Shown here piece by piece: positions 1 to 2,709 of a stretch of 5,439 nt of DNA. The position numbers and the translations under genes are program-made. Within the stretch, counting starts at the first letter, position 1. Each line of letters starts with the position of its first letter. The DNA lies in assembly GCA_003245395.1 (NCBI GenBank), contig QKDF01000291.1:1-5439 (forward strand). The letters are read 5' to 3'. The notes beneath the pieces were generated by a model. That model worked only from the letters and a program-made list of their open reading frames with translations. It was not told where the DNA came from and searched no databases. The DNA comes from Clostridia bacterium (GTDB lineage: Bacteria; Bacillota; Clostridia; Oscillospirales; Oscillospiraceae).

Positions 1-927
1 GTGGTGCTGTTCTTCTTTCTGTCTATTCTGGAGGACACGGGTTATATGGCCCGGGTGGCCTTTGTGACGGATCAGCTGCTGCGCAAAATTGGCTTGTCGG
101 GCCGCAGCATCGTCCCGATGCTCATCGGCTTCGGCTGCTCTGTCCCCGCCATCATGTCCACCCGAACGCTGGCCTCGGAGCGGGATCGGAAAATGACCAT
201 CCTGCTGACGCCGTTTATGAGCTGCTCTGCCAAAATTCCCATTTACGCCGTATTTACCGCAGCCTTCTTTCCCCGTCACGGCGCGCTGGTGATGTTCGGT
301 CTGTACATAGGTGGCCTCGTGGTGGGCGTGCTGGCGGCCAAACTGCTGAGCTCCACATTCTTTCGCGGTAATCCGGTGCCCTTCGTAATGGAACTGCCCA
401 ATTACCGCTTTCCTTCTCTCAAAAGCGTATCCCAGCTATGCTGGGATAAGGCCAAGGATTTTCTCACCCGCGCCTTTACCGTAATCTTCGTTGCCACGCT
501 CGTCGTGTGGTTTCTCCAGACGTTTGATGCCCAGCTCAACGTGGTCGCCGACAGTACCCACAGCTTACTTGCCACCGTGGGCGCGTGGATTGCCCCGCTG
601 TTTCTCCCGTTGGGCTTCGGCGACTGGAGAGTGTCCACCGCTTTGATCACCGGCTTTATCGCCAAGGAATCCGTCATCTCCACTTTGGGCATCCTGACTG
701 GGGCCACCTCCAATGTGAGTGCCGCCCTGGGCGGCCTGTTCACCACTGTGACGGCCCTGAGCTTTCTGGTCTTTACCCTGCTATATACGCCCTGCATAGC
801 GGCCGTCTCCGCAGTGCGGCGGGAACTGAACTCCGGCTGGAAAGCCGTGGGTGTGGCGCTGGGGCAAAGCGTGGTAGCGTGGATCGTGGCCTTTGCCGTC
901 TATCACATCGCGCTGCTTTTGGTTTAG
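1..927 (+). CDS. feoB: Ferrous iron transport protein B, C-terminal part (5' truncated by window)
   Basis: This is the membrane half of FeoB, the inner-membrane Fe(II) uptake protein. The visible 308 residues read in frame from base 1, so the GTG at position 1 is an internal Val codon, not a start. Full FeoB proteins are roughly 650-800 residues; the N-terminal GTPase domain and first membrane segments lie outside the window. Family marks seen: LEDTGYMARVAF near residues 10-21, the first gate motif GFGCSVPA (43-50, Cys46), the second gate-like segment SCSAKIP (74-80, Cys75), GFIAKESVISTLG (218-230) and YTPC near 262-265. Several long hydrophobic segments (about 95-118, 158-175, 192-208, 245-268, 285-307) are membrane helices. 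It ends in TAG at 925-927, which overlaps the ribosome binding site of the next gene, so the two are almost certainly one transcript. Identity is secure; only the boundary is missing. Confidence 0.97.
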   Translation: MVLFFFLSILEDTGYMARVAFVTDQLLRKIGLSGRSIVPMLIGFGCSVPAIMSTRTLASERDRKMTILLTPFMSCSAKIPIYAVFTAAFFPRHGALVMFGLYIGGLVVGVLAAKLLSSTFFRGNPVPFVMELPNYRFPSLKSVSQLCWDKAKDFLTRAFTVIFVATLVVWFLQTFDAQLNVVADSTHSLLATVGAWIAPLFLPLGFGDWRVSTALITGFIAKESVISTLGILTGATSNVSAALGGLFTTVTALSFLVFTLLYTPCIAAVSAVRRELNSGWKAVGVALGQSVVAWIVAFAVYHIALLLV

Positions 928-932
928 GAGGT
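926..932 (+). promoter_or_regulatory. Ribosome binding site AGGAGGT overlapping the feoB stop
   Basis: AGGAGGT, a near-perfect anti-16S match, begins inside the feoB TAG stop and sits 4 bases before the ATG at 937. It fixes the start of the small downstream gene and indicates tight translational linkage with feoB. Confidence 0.85.
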
Positions 933-936
933 ACGT

Positions 937-1095
937 ATGGAAATTCTGATTCTGGCTGTGTTGGGTGTATGGCTCGGCTTCGCTTTGTGGTACGTCTGGC
1001 GTCACCGGGGCAGCGGCTGCGGAGGCTGTACCGGCTGCAGCCATTGCGGTTCGTGTGACGGTCACTGTACCCGCGACGGTCGGAAGCAGAGCTAA
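937..1095 (+). CDS. FeoB-associated Cys-rich membrane protein (52 aa)
   Basis: A 52-residue protein: hydrophobic helix at residues 3-21 (Ile/Leu/Val/Trp-rich), a short basic stretch WRHR (21-24), then a Cys-rich tail with six cysteines at 28, 31, 34, 37, 40 and 44 (four CxxC steps in a row, then CxxxC), ending in a charged DGRKQS. This single-helix plus Cys-tail architecture directly after feoB matches the FeoB-associated Cys-rich membrane protein family known from Firmicutes. The role is not settled for the family; an accessory part in Fe(II) uptake (metal contact or stabilising FeoB) is inferred from the constant pairing. The start is set by AGGAGGT at 926-932, and the gene lies 9 bases after the feoB stop. 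The tail probably faces the cytosol because the basic residues follow the helix (positive-inside rule), which is inference. The gene is too short for many gene callers. Confidence 0.9.
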   Translation: MEILILAVLGVWLGFALWYVWRHRGSGCGGCTGCSHCGSCDGHCTRDGRKQS

Positions 1096-1142
1096 TGCGC
1101 CTGCAAACCTGAGTTCAGTCAGCCCCTTTGGCAATCAAAAAT

Positions 1143-1178
1143 GCGCAGTCCCGGAAATCGGGACTGCGCGTTTTCTTT
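1143..1178. terminator. Bidirectional Rho-independent terminator between feoB unit and corA
   Basis: A perfect 11-bp stem, GCGCAGTCCCG (1143-1153) against CGGGACTGCGC (1159-1169), with a 5-base loop GAAAT. On the + strand it is followed by GTTTTCTTT (1170-1178); on the - strand by ATTTTTGATT (from 1142 leftward). It can therefore end both the feoB transcript coming from the left and the corA transcript coming from the right. Its T-run overlaps the corA stop codon at 1177-1179, so corA has essentially no 3' untranslated spacer before the hairpin. Confidence 0.9.
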
Positions 1179-2016
1179 AAAACCACTTCTTTTTCCGAAA
1201 GTACCAGATCATGCCGATACACAGCAGAACACTGATCCCGATAACCGCGGGATAGCCGTACGCCCAATTCAGCTCCGGCATATTTTTGAAGTTCATCCCA
1301 TACCAGCCCACCAGCAGAGTGAGGGGCATGAATACCGCCGCGACCACGGTGAACACCTTCATCAGCTCGTTTTGCTGAATGGAGAGCTGGGACTGATATG
1401 CCTCCCGCATCTGAGCCACGTATTCCCGCAGATTGATGACGCCGTTGCTCAGCCGATACGCCCGGTTGCCGAGAATGGACACGCGCCGCACCACGGAGTT
1501 GGGCAAAAGATCGTTGTCATTGGCCTCCAACTCGTCAAAAATGACGCTGAGCTGGTCGTAATACTGCTTCATGCCAAGCAGCTCCTTCCGCCAGTCGATG
1601 ATTTTGTCCAAATACGTCCGCTGCGAACCCGCCAACACCTGGTTTTCCGTGTCCGTGATCTCCTCCTCCAGTTTCTCAAGATACTGCCGGTCATCCCGCA
1701 TCAGCCGGGCAAAAAAGCGATAAAGCTGCATGCCGTTGGACTGCGTTTCTTCCTCCGGGCCCATCAGCGTTTGTACCCGATCCGCCGTTTCGTCGTCTTC
1801 GCAGAAAAAAAACAAGTCCTCCCTGTCCAGATAGATCAGGATATATGGGGACTGGTTCTCCTGTCGGTCGGCGCGATACCAGTCAAAGGCCAGAAAGCTG
1901 AACTTTTCAAAGCTCTCAAATGACTCAATCCGCGCCTCATTCATATATTGGAGCACCTTGTCGTCCATAAAGGGCGTCATTTCCTTCATCTGTCGAATGG
2001 GCAATATCTTCAGCAT
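1177..2016 (-). CDS. corA: CorA-family divalent metal cation transporter (279 aa)
   Basis: A CorA-type membrane channel for Mg(II), possibly Co(II)/Ni(II). Layout of the 279 residues: soluble N-terminal domain (about 1-110); long charged helices forming the funnel stalk (LEKLEEEITDTENQ near 113-126, and 160-215); TM1 about 221-239 ending in the signature YGMNF (239-243, GMN at 240-242); the periplasmic/outer loop with MPEL (246-249); TM2 about 256-273; and the basic tail RKKKW. YGMNF plus MPEL is the classic CorA selectivity-loop pattern, so a transport role is well supported; the exact ion is not decided by sequence. Length is slightly below the usual 300-320. I chose the ATG at 2016-2014 because a strong promoter (2053-2081) lies inside the longer frame that could begin at 2106, and because MLKILPI begins like the folded domain. 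The ribosome binding site is weak (GGATGTGA). The gene is monocistronic and convergent with feoB. Confidence 0.93.
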   Translation of the reverse strand: MLKILPIRQMKEMTPFMDDKVLQYMNEARIESFESFEKFSFLAFDWYRADRQENQSPYILIYLDREDLFFFCEDDETADRVQTLMGPEEETQSNGMQLYRFFARLMRDDRQYLEKLEEEITDTENQVLAGSQRTYLDKIIDWRKELLGMKQYYDQLSVIFDELEANDNDLLPNSVVRRVSILGNRAYRLSNGVINLREYVAQMREAYQSQLSIQQNELMKVFTVVAAVFMPLTLLVGWYGMNFKNMPELNWAYGYPAVIGISVLLCIGMIWYFRKKKWF

Positions 2017-2052
2017 GGCTTCACATCCGTTACATTTAGAGTTATCTGTCTC

Positions 2053-2081
2053 ATTGTAACACGGCTTTTCCCCGTTGTAAA
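2053..2081 (-). promoter_or_regulatory. Sigma-A-type promoter for corA
   Basis: Read on the - strand: -35 box TTTACA (2081-2076), a 17-base spacer, -10 box TACAAT (2058-2053). Both boxes differ from consensus by one base and the spacing is ideal. Transcription would begin near 2046, leaving about 30 bases before the ATG at 2016. This leaves no room for a long metal-sensing leader such as an M-box, so no riboswitch control is visible for this corA. Confidence 0.8.
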
Positions 2082-2119
2082 AGGAAAAAGAGCAGCGTTC
2101 GCGCATTACCCATAAGAGA

Positions 2120-2149
2120 GTATTGCAGATGAAGCGGCCATAGCAATAC
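2120..2149. repeat. Short perfect inverted repeat GTATTGC / GCAATAC
   Basis: Seven-base arms at 2120-2126 and 2143-2149 with a 16-base gap, located about 40 bases upstream of the corA -35 box. It could be a regulator binding site or chance; a 7-bp match at this spacing is not rare. No T-run follows it, so it is not a terminator. Confidence 0.35.
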
Positions 2150-2175
2150 AGTAATAAAGCCGACTATTAACCTGA

Positions 2176-2205
2176 AAAAGTCCGTCCCAGATGGGGCGGC
2201 TTTTC
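2176..2205. terminator. Hairpin terminator, probably left from the HD-GYP remnant
   Basis: Stem CCGTCCC (2182-2188) with GGGGCGG (2193-2199), one G-T pair, loop AGAT. The stem extends by AAAAG (2176-2180) against CTTTT (2200-2204) with T2181 bulged. Both strands carry T-runs after the GC stem (CTTTTC on +, CTTTTTC on -). It sits 24 bases after the stop of the - strand HD-GYP remnant, the position expected for that gene's own terminator, and would also insulate corA from reading on the right side. Confidence 0.75.
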
Positions 2206-2228
2206 GTCAGTAACCCGTTGGTTATTTT

Positions 2229-2522
2229 CTAATTTACATACTGATCGTTGTTATGAAGTTCATTCAGATAAAGCGAAACAATATCCGGATCGAATTGAGT
2301 TTCTGCGTTTTGTGTTAATTCTGCGATAACTTTATCTCTTGGCAGCGCTTTTCGATACACCCTATCATTTGTCATGGCATTATATGAATCGGCCACTGCT
2401 AAGAAAAGAGATAAAACCGGCCTTTTAGAGGAAAAACCGCAGTGATCGTATTCTGACGCACGAATAGTTGGATCGAGAGTTGCAAATACGATTGATGTTC
2501 GATTATGCAATGTTATACTCAT
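2229..2522 (-). pseudogene. Decayed C-terminal remnant of an HD-GYP domain protein
   Basis: The last 97 residues of a - strand frame carry the end of an HD-GYP domain, a c-di-GMP phosphodiesterase-type HD hydrolase. Clear family segments: LAVADSYNAMT (41-51), NDRVYRKAL (52-60), then a helix and TQFDPDIVSLYL (75-86), which match the usual AVADxxDAMTSDRxYR and GTQFDPxxV blocks. Upstream, SEYDHCGF (23-30) lines up with the ERxDGxGY part of the HHExxDGxGYP signature, but the two His and the Gly/Pro are gone and the segment linking it to AVAD is about five residues short. The catalytic HD pair and the rest of the protein are absent. The ATG at 2522 has no clear ribosome binding site, and reading further back to 2675 gives non-family sequence that runs into the adhesin gene. 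I infer a non-functional fragment. A terminator follows at 2176-2205. The stretch is AT-rich (about 38% GC). Confidence 0.7.
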
Positions 2523-2531
2523 AAATATAAT
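2492..2531 (+). promoter_or_regulatory. Promoter region for the adhesin gene, two overlapping candidates
   Basis: Candidate 1: TTGATG (2492-2497), 16-base spacer, TATACT (2514-2519) preceded by TG at 2511-2512, an extended -10. Candidate 2: a perfect TATAAT (2526-2531) with only a poor -35 (TTATGC, 2503-2508) 17 bases upstream. Candidate 2 would start transcription at about 2538, exactly where the first leader hairpin begins; candidate 1 would start near 2526. Either way the leader before the ATG at 2626 is about 88-100 bases. The promoter lies inside the decayed HD-GYP remnant. Confidence 0.55.
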
Positions 2532-2537
2532 TTTGAA

Positions 2538-2614
2538 AGGTTCCCTGTGGACGCAGTAGGAAACCTGGCTGCCACTCAAATTAGAGTGACCGCAAAGAAA
2601 TTTACAAAAGTAAA
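2538..2614 (+). promoter_or_regulatory. Structured leader of the adhesin gene with competing hairpins
   Basis: Hairpin A pairs AGGTTCC (2538-2544) with GGAAACCT (2559-2566, one bulged A) and can add CTG/CAG (2545-2547/2554-2556). Alternative hairpin B pairs GTG (2547-2549) with CAC (2573-2575), GCAG (2553-2556) with CTGC (2569-2572), and AGG (2558-2560) with CCT (2564-2566) around an AAA loop. Hairpin C pairs CACTC (2573-2577) with GAGTG (2584-2588). Hairpin D pairs TTTAC (2601-2605) with GTAAA (2610-2614), just before the ribosome binding site. A and B exclude each other, and B and C share bases 2573-2575. There is no T-run that would make any of these a terminator. The pairings are seen in the sequence; a regulatory role is inference, and I do not recognise a named riboswitch class. 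Confidence 0.4.
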
Positions 2615-2618
2615 GGGG
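2612..2618 (+). promoter_or_regulatory. Ribosome binding site of the adhesin gene
   Basis: AAAGGGG (2612-2618), with the GGGG 7 bases before the ATG at 2626. Its first three bases are the end of the 3' arm of the small hairpin at 2601-2614, so access to it could depend on that fold. Confidence 0.65.
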
Positions 2619-2625
2619 AACTGAA

Positions 2626-2709
2626 ATGGGGAAGAAATTTTTAGGAGGCTTTCTGGCGCTGTTGCTTGCGTTCAATGTGAATGGCTTGCTGATGTACAGT
2701 GCGTTGGCT
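2626..2709 (+). other. Signal peptide of the adhesin-like protein
   Basis: A basic start MGKK, a Leu/Phe/Ala-rich core (residues 5-24) and Ala-Leu-Ala at 26-28 before Val-Asp make a standard Sec signal peptide with signal peptidase I cleavage after residue 28. There is no lipobox Cys. No YSIRK-type motif is seen. Confidence 0.85.

Noticed and set aside
1..3. GTG at base 1 as the start of a 308-residue protein
   Set aside because: The sequence begins in the middle of the FeoB membrane domain; the gene is cut by the window edge.
402..797. - strand open frame of 131 codons within feoB
   Set aside because: Antisense to strongly conserved FeoB membrane sequence; no features.
585..1134. Alternative + and - strand frames over the end of feoB and the Cys-rich gene
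   Set aside because: The feoB frame and the 52-residue gene with its AGGAGGT site explain this stretch; the other frames show no family features.
1141..1923. + strand open frame of 260 codons opposite corA
   Set aside because: It begins inside the terminator and is antisense to the clear CorA sequence; the translation has no domain and is His/Pro/Gln-rich, as expected of a shadow.
2573..2597. Possible c-di-GMP-I (GEMM) riboswitch: a hairpin followed by GACCGCAAAG resembles the GACGCAAAG core, and GGACGCA occurs at 2549-2555
   Set aside because: The hairpin loop is AAATTA rather than the expected GAAA-type loop, an extra C breaks the core, and I find no CCTAA segment or GCCAGGTTACC-like 3' arm downstream. 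The resemblance is partial; a covariance model search would decide.
2523..2675. Extension of the - strand HD-GYP frame back to an ATG at 2675
   Set aside because: These 51 residues show no HD-GYP features and overlap the leader, ribosome binding site and signal peptide codons of the adhesin; the open frame here is fortuitous.
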